From Streptomyces sp. NBC_00569 (GTDB lineage: Bacteria > Actinomycetota > Actinomycetes > Streptomycetales > Streptomycetaceae), in assembly GCF_036345255.1 (NCBI RefSeq), contig NZ_CP107783.1, forward strand, positions 10,161,001 to 10,225,000: a stretch of DNA of 64,000 nucleotides. Reading direction: 5' to 3'. How positions within the stretch are numbered: position 1 is the stretch's first letter; each line of letters starts with the position of its first letter. Position numbers and translations under genes: made by a program. Of this stretch, positions 51,701-60,576 are shown piece after piece. Under the pieces are notes generated by a model. It searched no databases and was not told the origin of the DNA. It worked only from the letters and a program-made list of their open reading frames with translations.

Positions 51701-52291
51701 TCAGAACCCCATCGGGCGGGGGTGGGGCTGGGCGTTGGGGTCGGCCGACCACACGAGGCGGAGTTCGACGTTGTCCGGGCCGGCGAGGGACTGGATCAGG
51801 CGGGCCGCCCAGCCGTTCCAGTAGACGAACGTCTTGGCGTCGGTCAGACGGAAGCACGGGGCGTCGGTGGGGATCCGGTCCGGGGCGAGTACGGCGCGCC
51901 AGATCTCACCGGTCTCGGTCGGCGCGGACGACGCTTCGTGGTCGAGGCAGTCGGCCACGACATCGGGGATGTAGGCACAGAAGTCGTCCGGTCCGCCGCC
52001 CGGCACGTGCACGGGGATGTAGGTACCGAACGGCTGGAAGGCGGCGCGGGTCTCGTCGGCCAGCTTCCGGCTGAGCACTGGCGCGGCGGTGTGCCCGGTG
52101 GTGTAGTCGGACACCGTGGTGCTGGGATTTCCGTGCCACTCGGCGACGAGCGCGTCGGGCCGTGGGTGGGTGCTGCTGTCGAGCTCCCACCGCATGAGGG
52201 GGAGCGCGTCGACCAGGAGTCCCTTGTAGCGGTCGCCGAATTCCGGCATGACGCGGAAGACGTCGAGTGTGCCGTCGGTAGGGAGGTTCAT
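51701..52291 (-). CDS. probable immunity protein of the upstream toxin tip
   Basis: A 196-residue soluble protein, not of a family I can name: MNLPTDGTLDVFRVMPEFGD, RYKGLLVDALPLMRWELDSS, WHGNPSTTVSDYTTGHTAAP, PFGTYIPVHVPGGGPDDFCA and TYNGWAARLIQ-like C-terminus (FVYWNGWAARLIQSLAGPDN). Its ATG overlaps the stop of the toxin-like remnant (ATGA), the coupling used by RHS toxin/immunity pairs. Immunity function is inferred from this coupling and the RHS context. Confidence 0.55.
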   Translation of the reverse strand: MNLPTDGTLDVFRVMPEFGDRYKGLLVDALPLMRWELDSSTHPRPDALVAEWHGNPSTTVSDYTTGHTAAPVLSRKLADETRAAFQPFGTYIPVHVPGGGPDDFCAYIPDVVADCLDHEASSAPTETGEIWRAVLAPDRIPTDAPCFRLTDAKTFVYWNGWAARLIQSLAGPDNVELRLVWSADPNAQPHPRPMGF

Positions 52292-52524
52292 GGTGCCGTC
52301 CATGTTGCAGTGGGGCCGGGGGACCCGGTCTTCAGAATCGCGCCGCCGATGTTGCCGAGCTCGGTTTTGAGTGAAGCCGTGATCTCGGTCTTCCTTTTTC
52401 CGTTGGCGAGCAATCGTTGCACGTGGTTCTGGAGGTGGGTGTCGAGGCGATTCAGGAACTTGCCTCGGTGTGTGTAGTCGTGCGGCGTCGGGTGGTTCAG
52501 CGGGTAATGCCGTTGTTGTGGTCG
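52288..52524 (-). pseudogene. orphan RHS-type toxin tip (C-terminal fragment)
   Basis: A frame without start reads HYPLNHPTPHDYTHRGKFLN, RLDTHLQNHVQRLLANGKRK and TEITASLKTELGNIGGAILK, TGSPGP and stops in the ATGA that begins the next gene. It has normal codon bias and the look of a soluble toxin domain end. No RHS core precedes it; the upstream DNA is the gene at 52497-52724. This is the arrangement of displaced toxin tips stored downstream of an RHS gene. I do not recognise the toxin type. Confidence 0.5.
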
Positions 52525-52724
52525 ACGGACTGCGCTCGGACCATGCCGCCCTGCAGATCCATCACCTGCGCTCCCGACACCAGGTGGTCGCAGGCCGCGG
52601 CGATGTCGTGCTCGCTGGAAGCCCCGTCGCGGACGTCGTCGACGGTCAACAAGCCCGCGTACAGGCTCAACCCGATCCCGCCCACGGCCATCGTCTGCCA
52701 CAGCCTGCGCCAACCCGCACTCAT
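52497..52724 (-). CDS. small membrane-anchored protein, probably truncated
   Basis: 75 residues: MSAGWRRLWQTMAVGGIGLS and LYAGLLTVDDVRDGASSEHD form a signal anchor plus a conserved start, then IAAACDHLVSGAQVMDLQGG and MVRAQSVDHNNGITR. GAGGGA precedes the ATG. The frame stops where the toxin-tip reading begins, so the 3' part was probably replaced. The role is unknown. The 52725-53048 stretch upstream has no recognised gene. Confidence 0.55.
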   Translation of the reverse strand: MSAGWRRLWQTMAVGGIGLSLYAGLLTVDDVRDGASSEHDIAAACDHLVSGAQVMDLQGGMVRAQSVDHNNGITR

Positions 52725-53048
52725 CGTGTTCCCTCGTCGATCCCCTTCGCAGCGGCAGCCACGTCGGTCACCGAGCGTAGAGGGGGGCGTCTGAGCACTG
52801 CAGTTGGCCCGACAGATTGCCGAGGACTGAGGTGCAACACCTACAGAAGCCGGCGCCGCAGGTCGTCGAGCGGAATCGCACGATCGCCTCTCTGCTGCGC
52901 CGCCGCTACCGGCTTCATTCGCAGTGCTCCGGCGTTTGGTGGAGTTCTTCTGCAGCACCCGCCGCAGGAGACCACCGGCGCACGGACATCGTGCTCGGGG
53001 CTCGCGGAGTCTGCGCCGAGCGGGGCCCTGCCGTGGGTCTACCGTGCG

Positions 53049-53510
53049 TCAGATCTGGTCCGCGAGGCGCACGTAGTCGTAGTAGAGAGGGTCCCCGTCC
53101 TCGTCCACCGGGTACTCGTAGCTGCTCTGGTTGGCGAGGACGATCTTCAGCTCCGGCAGCTCGTCGAAACCGAGGTCGTTCTCGGTGATCTCGTGGCCCC
53201 GCTCCGCGAACAGCTCGAAGAGGTCCACACTCGGGGTGCGGAAGACGTCGAGACCGTCGAGGAGCACGCGTACGTCGGCGTCCTCGTCGAGGAACCGGAA
53301 CAGCTCCACGCCGCTCAGCGCGCCCTTGGTGAAGCCGAGCATCACGTTCAGGCCGGAGGTGTCGTGCTTGAGCAGGATCTGCCCGGGCTCCGGATCACTG
53401 GAGGCGACCCGCAGCAGCCCCCACGCCTGGACCGCGTCGCGCGCCTCCTGCGCCGACATGCCGAGCCGCAGCGGCCCGACACCGGCCAGCGGCAGTAGTT
53501 CCAGTTCCAT
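53049..53510 (-). CDS. putative immunity protein for the RHS toxin
   Basis: A 153-residue acidic protein: MELELLPLAGVGPLRLGMSA, QEARDAVQAWG, VELFRFLDEDADVRVLLDGL, DVFRTPSVDLFELFAERGHE and SSYEYPVDEDGDPLYYDYVR. Proteins of this form are found next to RHS or polymorphic-toxin genes in Streptomyces. It is the first gene after the RHS gene, 47 bp beyond its stop, same strand, with an AAGGACGGA ribosome site. The high Asp/Glu content would suit neutralising a basic nuclease tip. Function is inferred. Confidence 0.65.
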   Translation of the reverse strand: MELELLPLAGVGPLRLGMSAQEARDAVQAWGLLRVASSDPEPGQILLKHDTSGLNVMLGFTKGALSGVELFRFLDEDADVRVLLDGLDVFRTPSVDLFELFAERGHEITENDLGFDELPELKIVLANQSSYEYPVDEDGDPLYYDYVRLADQI

Positions 53511-53557
53511 GTTCCGTCCTTCGCCTTTGTCGATGCCCTAGTGACGTGCCGCGGACC

Positions 53558-56500
53558 TCATGCGAGAAGAGCGGCCTTGTCGATTTTCCATCCTCGCGTC
53601 TTGAGCATGTCCTGGAGGGGCTTGTTGTCATCCAGGCTGGCGACCATGTCCTTGATGTGCTGATCGTAGGTGCCGGGGAAGCGCCGCTTGATGTCGTCGA
53701 TGTCCATGCGCATGGCGTCGGTGATCCGCCCCGAGTTGATCAGCTCGCGCTGGTACTGCTGCCATGCCTGCGACTGCAGTGAGTACCCGGTGCTGTACAG
53801 CTGCTCGTGGTGGTCGCGCTGCATGCGGATGGCCGGGCCGTTGTTGACCTTCTGCTTCTTGTGCGGCTTGTTCGCGATGTAGAAACCGGGCTCGATGACG
53901 TCCTTGTACGCCGACTTGGCCGGGATGTGGTTGACCTCCATCGGCTGCGGGTACTTCGACCCGTCTTTCTTCGTGTTGGCCGGCAGCAGGCCGCCGTACC
54001 AGCCGCTCTCCTGCGTGCAGCCCTTCGCGACCAGGCCCTCGGGGTCCATGAACGTAAAGGGATTGACGACGTACGCGGCCGGGTTGGGCGCGGGCACCAG
54101 GCCGAGCGGGTCGGCCGACACGTAGCGGGCCGTCTCGGGGTCGTAGTGCCGGTTCAGGTTGTAGTGCAGGCCCGTCTCCGGGTCCGCGTACTGGCCGGGG
54201 AAACGCAACGGTGTGTGTGCCTGGGCGTCACGGTTGCGCGTGGTGATGCCCCAGACCGTGGACCGCTTGTACCAGGCGATGTCGCCCTGCTCGCCGACGA
54301 GTTCCGTCGGGGTACCGATGACATCGGTGACGATGGCGAAGAACCGGCTGTCCACCTCGTGCTGTGCGGCGTCGGCGGGAATCCGCCGCTCCAGCTGCGA
54401 CATCGGCTGCAGGCCCTCGTACTCCCAGGTCAGGGTCACTTTGGTGGTCGAGTCGGTCTCCTCGGCCAGCTGGGTGCCCTCCCAGGCGAAGCGGACCGTG
54501 GCCACCACGCCGCTTTTGTCCGCCGCCATGCGGTGCTTGGCCGTGCGGCGGCCCACGGCGTCGTAGGTGTAGCGCCACTCGGTGCCGTCCGGCGTCGTGC
54601 ACGAGACGAGACGGTCCTCCGCGTCCCAGGCGTAACGCCAGGTGTCGGGCTTGCGCGACAGCCGTCGCTTCTGGCGCAGGACGACCCGTCCGGCGTCGTC
54701 GTACTCGTAGCGCAGCCCGTTTGCACCCGTCAGCCGGGTGCCCTCGTAGGTGCGCTCACCGCAGCTCCCGGTGGACCGGGCGGGCCAGTGGGCGTCGGTC
54801 TGGTTCCCGGCGTCGTCGTAGGCGTAGCGCTCCGCCCAGTCGCCCGCGGTGACGCCGACCGGACGCCCCACCGGGTCGAGCTCGAACAGCTGATCTGTTC
54901 CCTCGTGCCGCTCCGTGACCCGCGTCAGGAATCCGTCGGCGCGGTAGCCGTAGGAGCGGTCGCGCAGGGGGCCGCGGGCCGTGGTCAGCGACCGGGCCGC
55001 CAGCCGGCCGAGCGCGTCCCACCGGGAGGCGAGCGTGACCGGCGCGTGCGCGGGGCCCAGCGTGCGGGCGGTCTCGCGGCCCAGGACGTCGTGGGTGAAG
55101 TCCAGCGGGTGACCGGCGAGATCCACCCGGGTCCGGTTGCCCGCGGTGTCGTAGCAATACGACGTGAGGGCACCGGTGGGGGTGGTGCGCGAGACCAGTT
55201 CGCCGTGCGCGTCGTAGCCGAAGCGCATGCTGTGCCCGTCGACCGTCTCGGTGAGCAGCCGGCCCATGGCGTCGCGCTCCAGGGACAGCGACGAGGTCGG
55301 CGACACGGCTCCGATCAGCTGGTCGGCGCCGTCGTAGGTGTAGCGGGTGAGCACACCGGCGGCGTCCTTCTCCAGCACGTTGCCCACCGCGTCGAACGTG
55401 AAGGCGATGCGCTGCCCGAGCGGGGTCGTCCGGGCGACGAGGCGGCTCGCCGCGTCGTACTCGTACGTCGTCGTGCGGCCGTCGAAGTCGGTCTGGGACT
55501 CGGTCAGACCCGACGGCCCGTACCGGTAACTCCACGTCCTGCCCTGCTGGTCACTCACCCCGGTGAGCCGGAGCTCGGTGTCGTACGCGAACTCGTACCG
55601 CGCCCCGTCCCGGCCCGTGCGGGCGGCCAGGAGGTCGAACCACGTGTACTCGAAGCGGGTCACGCCACCGGTGGGACCGGTGTGGGTGAGGCAGTTGCCC
55701 TCCTCGTCGTACGTCCACCGCTCGCTCGCCCCGTCGGCCGCGGTGCGCCGGGTGAGCCAGCCGTCGGCGGTCCACTCCATGCGAGTGACGGAACCCGCCG
55801 GGTCGATGCTCTCCAGCGGTCGCCCGAAGGGGTCGCGCCGCACGGCGTAGGTAGCGCCGTGCCCGTCGCAGACCGACAGGACCAGGCCTGCCTGGTCGTT
55901 GGTGCGGGTCTCCGTCGCGCCGTTCGGGAACGTGGCGGTGGCGAGCGCGCCCGACGCGTCGTACGTGAACGTCGTCGAGGTGCCGTCGGGCGCGATCATC
56001 GCGGTGCGGTTCCCGCGGTCGTCGAAGCGCTGCCGCCACACCGAGCCGTCCGGCCCGGTGATCGTCTCCGGCAGGTGCAGGGCGTTGTACGTGGTCGAAG
56101 CGTGGCGCCCGTCCGGGTACGCGATCGTGCGCAGGTTGCCGGACTCGTCGTACGTGAAGCGGGAGGTGTGCCCCAGCTCGTCCGTGCGGGCCAGCAGGTT
56201 GTCGTACCGGTCCCACTCGAAGTGCACCGTGCTGCCCAGCGGGTCGGTCTCGCTGACCGTCTGGCCGAGCGGGTTGAGACGGGTGACGGTGACCGCGCCG
56301 GCCGAGTCCGTGAAACGGGTCTCGCGGGCCGCGGTGTCGTACGCGAAGCGCGAGGACAGCGCGCCGTCGGGACCTACCGTCTCCACGACGCGGCCCGCGG
56401 CGTCGTACACATAGCCGTAGGTGTGGCCGCTGCGGTCGGTCCAGGACGTCACACGGTTCTCGTCGTCGTACGTGAACCGCAGGGGCACGTCGCGCGCCCC

Positions 56501-58237
56501 CGACACCCCGGCCAGCCGGTGGTGCTCGTCGTAGCCGAACGAGGCGACGCGGACCCGGCCCTGGGGCGTCTCGACGTCGAGGGCCGTGACCCGGCCGAGC
56601 TCCGGGTCACAGGTGACGCGCACCCGGTAGCCGCCCTCGTGCAGCACCGTCGAGGGCAGGCCCTGCGCGTCGCGCAGGAACTGGACGCCGTTGCCGTTGC
56701 GGTCCTCGATGTCGCTCAGCCAGTACAGGCTGCCCGAGGAGTAGGGGTTGCCGACGAAGCGCCGGGTGAGGCCCGAGCGGACGTCGGCCGTGACGTAGGT
56801 GATGTCGCCGAGGGCCGACTGTCCGGCGTACGTGAGAGGGATCCGCTCGCCCTCCAGCGGCAGCACCTCCTCGCCCTCCTCGCGCGGCAGCCGGGGGTAG
56901 GCGAGGAGCGAGCCGTCGGGCCGGGCCCAGACCGCGCCGCTGCCGGACAGCTCGAGCCGCTCGTCCAGCGTCGAGGCCCAGCTCGGCCCGAAGGCGTGGC
57001 CGTAGTGGTAGCCGGATATGTGGGTGCGCTCCAGCACCAGGGGCAGGACGCCCGGCAGCGTCAGGTCCGTCTGGTTCAGCACCATCTCACCGCTGGCGAC
57101 GTCCACCGGGTCGGTCTTGCAGCGGCGCTGCCCGAGGGCGATGGCCTTGTCGCGGGCCCTGTCCCAGGCGTCCTTCGTGGAGTCGGGCAGACGCTTGACG
57201 AAGTCGTTGACCCGGGTGCGTACACCGCCCTTGCCGTCGCCGTCCTTTTTGCCTCCCGTGATGGCATCGACCTTGGTGCGGACGTCGTGGTCCTTGCCCT
57301 TGTGGGTGCGGGAGGCGCCCTTGACCCGCTCCGGAACGGTCTCGGTGATGTGCTTGCTGATCTTCTTCAGGGCCTTCTCGGAGCCCTTGATCGCGCCGTG
57401 CAGCACGCTGTCGAAGGCCTTCGTGAAAGGGTCGCGGCCCTTACTGCGGCCGAACGCGCCCTTGACCCGGCCCAGCGGGTCGGAGGCAGCCGTATGCATG
57501 TCGCTGCCGTGCCGGGAAACCTTGCCCGCGCCGTCCTCGAACTCGACATGATCGATACGGGTGACCTTGCCCGGACCAGTGCCCGCACCGTCGGCCGAGT
57601 TGAGATGCATGGCGCCCTTGCCGCCGTGCCCGCCACCGGCGCCGCCGTTGGCCGGCGGCATGTGGAACGCGCCGTCGGCCAGGTCCAGGACCATGTCCTC
57701 GACCATCGCCTCCAGCTTCGCATTGACCGGCTCGGTGAGCTTCGCGATCACCTCGTCGACGATCCGGTCGACCGCTTCGTCGATGATCCGCTTGACCACC
57801 TGCCGCATCGCCTGGATCTCGGCCGCACCAAGAACCGCCGACAGACCGCCAGTCACCCAGGCGAGGCCGATGGACAGGCCCACCGCGCCTGCCATGATGG
57901 CGAGTTCGGCCTCCGCCTTGTGCTTCATCCACTCGATGATCTCGGCGAGGACGTCACAGGCGTCCGCGAACAGCCGGGCCAGCTCGGGGAGTTTCTCCAG
58001 ATGACTGGTCTTGATCTGGTTCCAGTGCTTCTCCATGGAGTCGACGGCCCAGCCCTCGGAAGAGGACAGGATCCGGGAGAACGCCTTGTGCGCGTCCCCG
58101 CCATGACCCTCGAACTTCTCCGCGAACTCCCGCATGGCGGTGGCCATCTCGCGGTAGTCGTCCTCGTCGACGTTCGGGAAATTGATCCCGATGAAGTCCA
58201 GGATCTCGTCCAGCCAGCCCGGAATCGTATAACCCAT
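53558..58237 (-). CDS. RHS-repeat polymorphic toxin with WXG100-like head and HNH-like tip
   Basis: A 1559-residue protein. Residues 1-105 are helical and WXG100-like (DDYREMATAMREFAEKFEGH, SSEGWAVDSMEKHWNQIKTS), 112-145 strongly hydrophobic, 145-370 basic and Gly-rich. A DUF6531 segment starts at about 375 (CKTDPVDVASGEMVLNQTDL), then some 30 YD/RHS repeats (TYGYVYDAAGRVVETVGPDG style). The core end ETGLHYNLNRHYDPETARYV is near 1355 and NPFTFMDPEGLVAKG marks cleavage. The tip, about 1395-1559, contains MEVNHIPAKSAYKDV, GPAIRMQRDHHEQLYSTG and ITDAMRMDIDDIKRRF. The His/Asn-His pairs suggest a nuclease. A GAGAGG site precedes the ATG. Export is probably by a type VII-like route. Confidence 0.92.
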   Translation of the reverse strand: MGYTIPGWLDEILDFIGINFPNVDEDDYREMATAMREFAEKFEGHGGDAHKAFSRILSSSEGWAVDSMEKHWNQIKTSHLEKLPELARLFADACDVLAEIIEWMKHKAEAELAIMAGAVGLSIGLAWVTGGLSAVLGAAEIQAMRQVVKRIIDEAVDRIVDEVIAKLTEPVNAKLEAMVEDMVLDLADGAFHMPPANGGAGGGHGGKGAMHLNSADGAGTGPGKVTRIDHVEFEDGAGKVSRHGSDMHTAASDPLGRVKGAFGRSKGRDPFTKAFDSVLHGAIKGSEKALKKISKHITETVPERVKGASRTHKGKDHDVRTKVDAITGGKKDGDGKGGVRTRVNDFVKRLPDSTKDAWDRARDKAIALGQRRCKTDPVDVASGEMVLNQTDLTLPGVLPLVLERTHISGYHYGHAFGPSWASTLDERLELSGSGAVWARPDGSLLAYPRLPREEGEEVLPLEGERIPLTYAGQSALGDITYVTADVRSGLTRRFVGNPYSSGSLYWLSDIEDRNGNGVQFLRDAQGLPSTVLHEGGYRVRVTCDPELGRVTALDVETPQGRVRVASFGYDEHHRLAGVSGARDVPLRFTYDDENRVTSWTDRSGHTYGYVYDAAGRVVETVGPDGALSSRFAYDTAARETRFTDSAGAVTVTRLNPLGQTVSETDPLGSTVHFEWDRYDNLLARTDELGHTSRFTYDESGNLRTIAYPDGRHASTTYNALHLPETITGPDGSVWRQRFDDRGNRTAMIAPDGTSTTFTYDASGALATATFPNGATETRTNDQAGLVLSVCDGHGATYAVRRDPFGRPLESIDPAGSVTRMEWTADGWLTRRTAADGASERWTYDEEGNCLTHTGPTGGVTRFEYTWFDLLAARTGRDGARYEFAYDTELRLTGVSDQQGRTWSYRYGPSGLTESQTDFDGRTTTYEYDAASRLVARTTPLGQRIAFTFDAVGNVLEKDAAGVLTRYTYDGADQLIGAVSPTSSLSLERDAMGRLLTETVDGHSMRFGYDAHGELVSRTTPTGALTSYCYDTAGNRTRVDLAGHPLDFTHDVLGRETARTLGPAHAPVTLASRWDALGRLAARSLTTARGPLRDRSYGYRADGFLTRVTERHEGTDQLFELDPVGRPVGVTAGDWAERYAYDDAGNQTDAHWPARSTGSCGERTYEGTRLTGANGLRYEYDDAGRVVLRQKRRLSRKPDTWRYAWDAEDRLVSCTTPDGTEWRYTYDAVGRRTAKHRMAADKSGVVATVRFAWEGTQLAEETDSTTKVTLTWEYEGLQPMSQLERRIPADAAQHEVDSRFFAIVTDVIGTPTELVGEQGDIAWYKRSTVWGITTRNRDAQAHTPLRFPGQYADPETGLHYNLNRHYDPETARYVSADPLGLVPAPNPAAYVVNPFTFMDPEGLVAKGCTQESGWYGGLLPANTKKDGSKYPQPMEVNHIPAKSAYKDVIEPGFYIANKPHKKQKVNNGPAIRMQRDHHEQLYSTGYSLQSQAWQQYQRELINSGRITDAMRMDIDDIKRRFPGTYDQHIKDMVASLDDNKPLQDMLKTRGWKIDKAALLA

Positions 58238-58402
58238 CCCCGTACCTCTCCCCGTGCCTCACGCCTGCCCGCTGGCATAAAAGTTGCTGCGCATGCGATC
58301 AAGAACCCTAGTGGACGGCAGTGACGCAGGTGAAAGCGGTAAGCCAGCCGTTCTTGCCACACACCAGGCCGCCGGAGCCTCGCGGTCAGGGCAGCGGGGG
58401 AC

Positions 58403-58599
58403 CGACGCGGAGCGGCCCAGTGTCCTGAGAGCGCCATGTCGCGCCGCCGTTACCGCCCAAGACGCGGAGCCGGACGCCCGGCGGGACGAGGAAAACGCAA
58501 CTCCTGTGGCCCGCTCGAGTGCAGGGGATCCGCTCGTCGAGTCAACCCTCATACGCGGCTCGGGTGATACCTCGACCTCGCCTTGAACCGCAGAGCCCG
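58403..58599 (+). repeat. 197-bp direct repeat, right copy
   Basis: Copy of 51001-51197 with five substitutions; it lies 166 bp upstream of the RHS start. Confidence 0.9.
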
Positions 58600-59039
58600 G
58601 TGGGCGCCGGGCGAGCTCGGTGGCGGCCCTGAGCGGTGCCTCGCACTTCGGGATCACCGCTGCGGCACGACACCAACCGCACCGGCACTCCAAGCTGGGT
58701 GACCGAACCTGGCACCCGAACCTGTAGCAGACCCAAATTCTGAGAGCTGCTCTACGCATGCTCTGGGAAATGAAGGCGTGAGTGCGGGTCGGCGTCTTGG
58801 TTTTGAAGGTGAAGAAGTGCAACGTTCCGGGATGTGTTGGTTCTTGGGGGAGCGGAGGGCGGATGGACGGCCAGGCGCCGAGGAGTGGTCATGGACGCGC
58901 TCGACGACGACCGGCGCGGCACGTGCCGCTCTGCTGCCGCTGTCCCGCCGGGCGGGAACCGCGGCGGGAGGTGTCCGCATTCGGGTGTCGGGCACGGCGC
59001 GCTTCGTGTCCTGCCGACTGATCAGACGTTGGGGCAGGC
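58600..59039. other. stretch with no recognised gene
   Basis: About 440 bp. A slightly AT-richer part near 58720-58830 may contain promoters; no gene found. Confidence 0.45.
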
Positions 59040-59591
59040 ATGAGCAGCACCGAGCCCGAAGACCCTGTGGCAGTCGACTGGACTGCGCTGCGCGGCCGCC
59101 GGGTTGTCCTTGACGATGGCTGGACAGGCGACGAACACCCGATCCGGCATCAGGGCGTGGTCAGCGGCGTTGACGTCGAAGCCGGCAGGGCCGACGGGAT
59201 CGAGCTGACCTTGATCCGCTATGACGGCAGCACCCGGCTGCTGCGGCCGGTCGGCCGGTTCACGGTGACCGGCGGCGACACCGGCGAGGTGCTGTACACG
59301 CCCGCCGTGCGCGTCCCGCGGAAGATTCCCATGGACTTTGTCGAGGCGGTCCGCAAGATTGCGCCGGACCGATGGCAGGACCTGGAGCGGGCGATGAGGA
59401 CGACGCCGGCCGACCCGTTCCCCGGGCACAAAGCCAAGGAGCTGGTCGACCTGGCTGCTCAGGTCGAGTGGGAGTGCACCCGCGAGCGCGATGTCCTGGA
59501 GGATCCCTCCTCCCCGTCGGCGGCCTACGCCGAAGCCGCGCGGCGCGTTGTCGAGATGTGGGAGGAGACCGCCGGCCCCGCGACCGTGTGA
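59040..59591 (+). CDS. hypothetical protein
   Basis: A 183-residue acidic soluble protein: VDWTALRGRRVVLDDGWTGD, HPIRHQGVVSGVDVEAGRAD and GIELTLIRYDGSTRLLRPVG give a small beta-barrel-like first half, and FVEAVRKIAPDRWQDLERAM, ELVDLAAQVEWECTRERDVL and AYAEAARRVVEMWEE a helical second half. Codon bias is normal and the frame is intact, so it is a real gene. I do not recognise the family. The 59592-59889 stretch after it has a protein-like reading (LKDLQLYLRDAVAARLNAPT) without a start. Confidence 0.7.
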   Translation: MSSTEPEDPVAVDWTALRGRRVVLDDGWTGDEHPIRHQGVVSGVDVEAGRADGIELTLIRYDGSTRLLRPVGRFTVTGGDTGEVLYTPAVRVPRKIPMDFVEAVRKIAPDRWQDLERAMRTTPADPFPGHKAKELVDLAAQVEWECTRERDVLEDPSSPSAAYAEAARRVVEMWEETAGPATV

Positions 59592-59889
59592 CGGCCGCCG
59601 ATCGACAGCGGCACCAGCCGCAACCCCTTCACGCCGAACCCGCTCCTCAGCCGTCAGCCCTCCGCCAACGGGATACCTCATCGCTTCCGGCATAGCGCAG
59701 CCCACGACATCCGTCACCAACCCCAGGCAACCCACACCCTTAAAGATCTCCAGCTCTACCTACGCGACGCGGTGGCCGCCCGGCTGAACGCCCCCACACC
59801 GGGCTGGCGCACCGACACAGGCCGCGGCCGCATGGCCGGATATTTCGTTTGGCTGCTCGCCGAAAGATTTCTTCGGATGTCCTCGACGG

Positions 59890-60576
59890 CTACGAACTGA
59901 CCGCACCGGCCTTCTCGCGCTTGCCGCTGTCCTGCTCGGTTTGGCGCGGCACGGGAGCCGTAGCCTTCTCCGTCGCGGACTGCACGGCAACTGACGTGTA
60001 GAGGACCGAGGCGCCCTGCTTCGCCCGGTGAGCCTGGCTCTTGGCGACAAGATTCTCGAGCGTGGTGCGCACGACGGTCGACTTGATGGTGCGCTGAGGG
60101 TGGGCCTTGGCCAGCGCCGAGGTGACCTCCGCCGCGGAACGGGGTTCTTTCTGCTGGTCGAGGTGGGTGCGGATGAGCGCGATCAGCGTGGGCTGCGCCG
60201 ATGCCGTAGCCGCCTTCGGCTCCGCGTGCTGGGTCTTGTCCTTCTTGGCCTGGGAAGTGGTCTTCTTCGCGCTGGGGGCCTTGGCTGCAGTCTTGGACGG
60301 GGCACGCCGGGTGGTGGTCTTCTTGCCGGATGCCTGCTGCGGGAGGGACGCCGCAGGCTCCGGGGTGCTCGGCGCAGATGCCGGTCGGCTGCCGAGCGTC
60401 TTCTGGATGCTGTGCAGTACGTTTTGGTCGTCTTGCAGGATGCGCAACTGCGCCTGCAGGGCGGAGAGTTCCGCGCCGATACGTTCCTGCTCTTTGGAAT
60501 TGAGCTCAAGGTCCTGTGCGACCTGAGTGGCGTACTGAGATGTCACGCTGGTGATGGTGACGGGGTTGTCAGTCAT
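59890..60576 (-). CDS. coiled-coil / winged-helix regulatory-type protein
   Basis: A 228-residue protein. Residues 15-62 form a coiled coil (AQDLELNSKEQERIGAELSA, LQAQLRILQDDQNVLHSIQK), 65-125 a Lys/Ala/Thr-rich basic linker (GKKTTTRRAPSKTAAKAPSA), and 128-190 a winged-helix-like region (PTLIALIRTHLDQQKEPRSA, AEVTSALAKAHPQRTIKSTV, VRTTLENLVAKSQAHRAKQG). The histone-like linker suggests DNA association. Proteins of this plan are common in Streptomyces and unassigned. AGAGAGG precedes the ATG by eight bases; the leader includes an AT-rich patch (60640-60720). Confidence 0.75.
   Translation of the reverse strand: MTDNPVTITSVTSQYATQVAQDLELNSKEQERIGAELSALQAQLRILQDDQNVLHSIQKTLGSRPASAPSTPEPAASLPQQASGKKTTTRRAPSKTAAKAPSAKKTTSQAKKDKTQHAEPKAATASAQPTLIALIRTHLDQQKEPRSAAEVTSALAKAHPQRTIKSTVVRTTLENLVAKSQAHRAKQGASVLYTSVAVQSATEKATAPVPRQTEQDSGKREKAGAVSS

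Noticed and set aside
53807..58324. A 1505-codon open frame on the plus strand opposite the RHS gene.
   Set aside because: It is an antisense shadow caused by strong codon bias of a repetitive GC-rich gene; its translation is Arg/Gly/Val-rich and has no domains.
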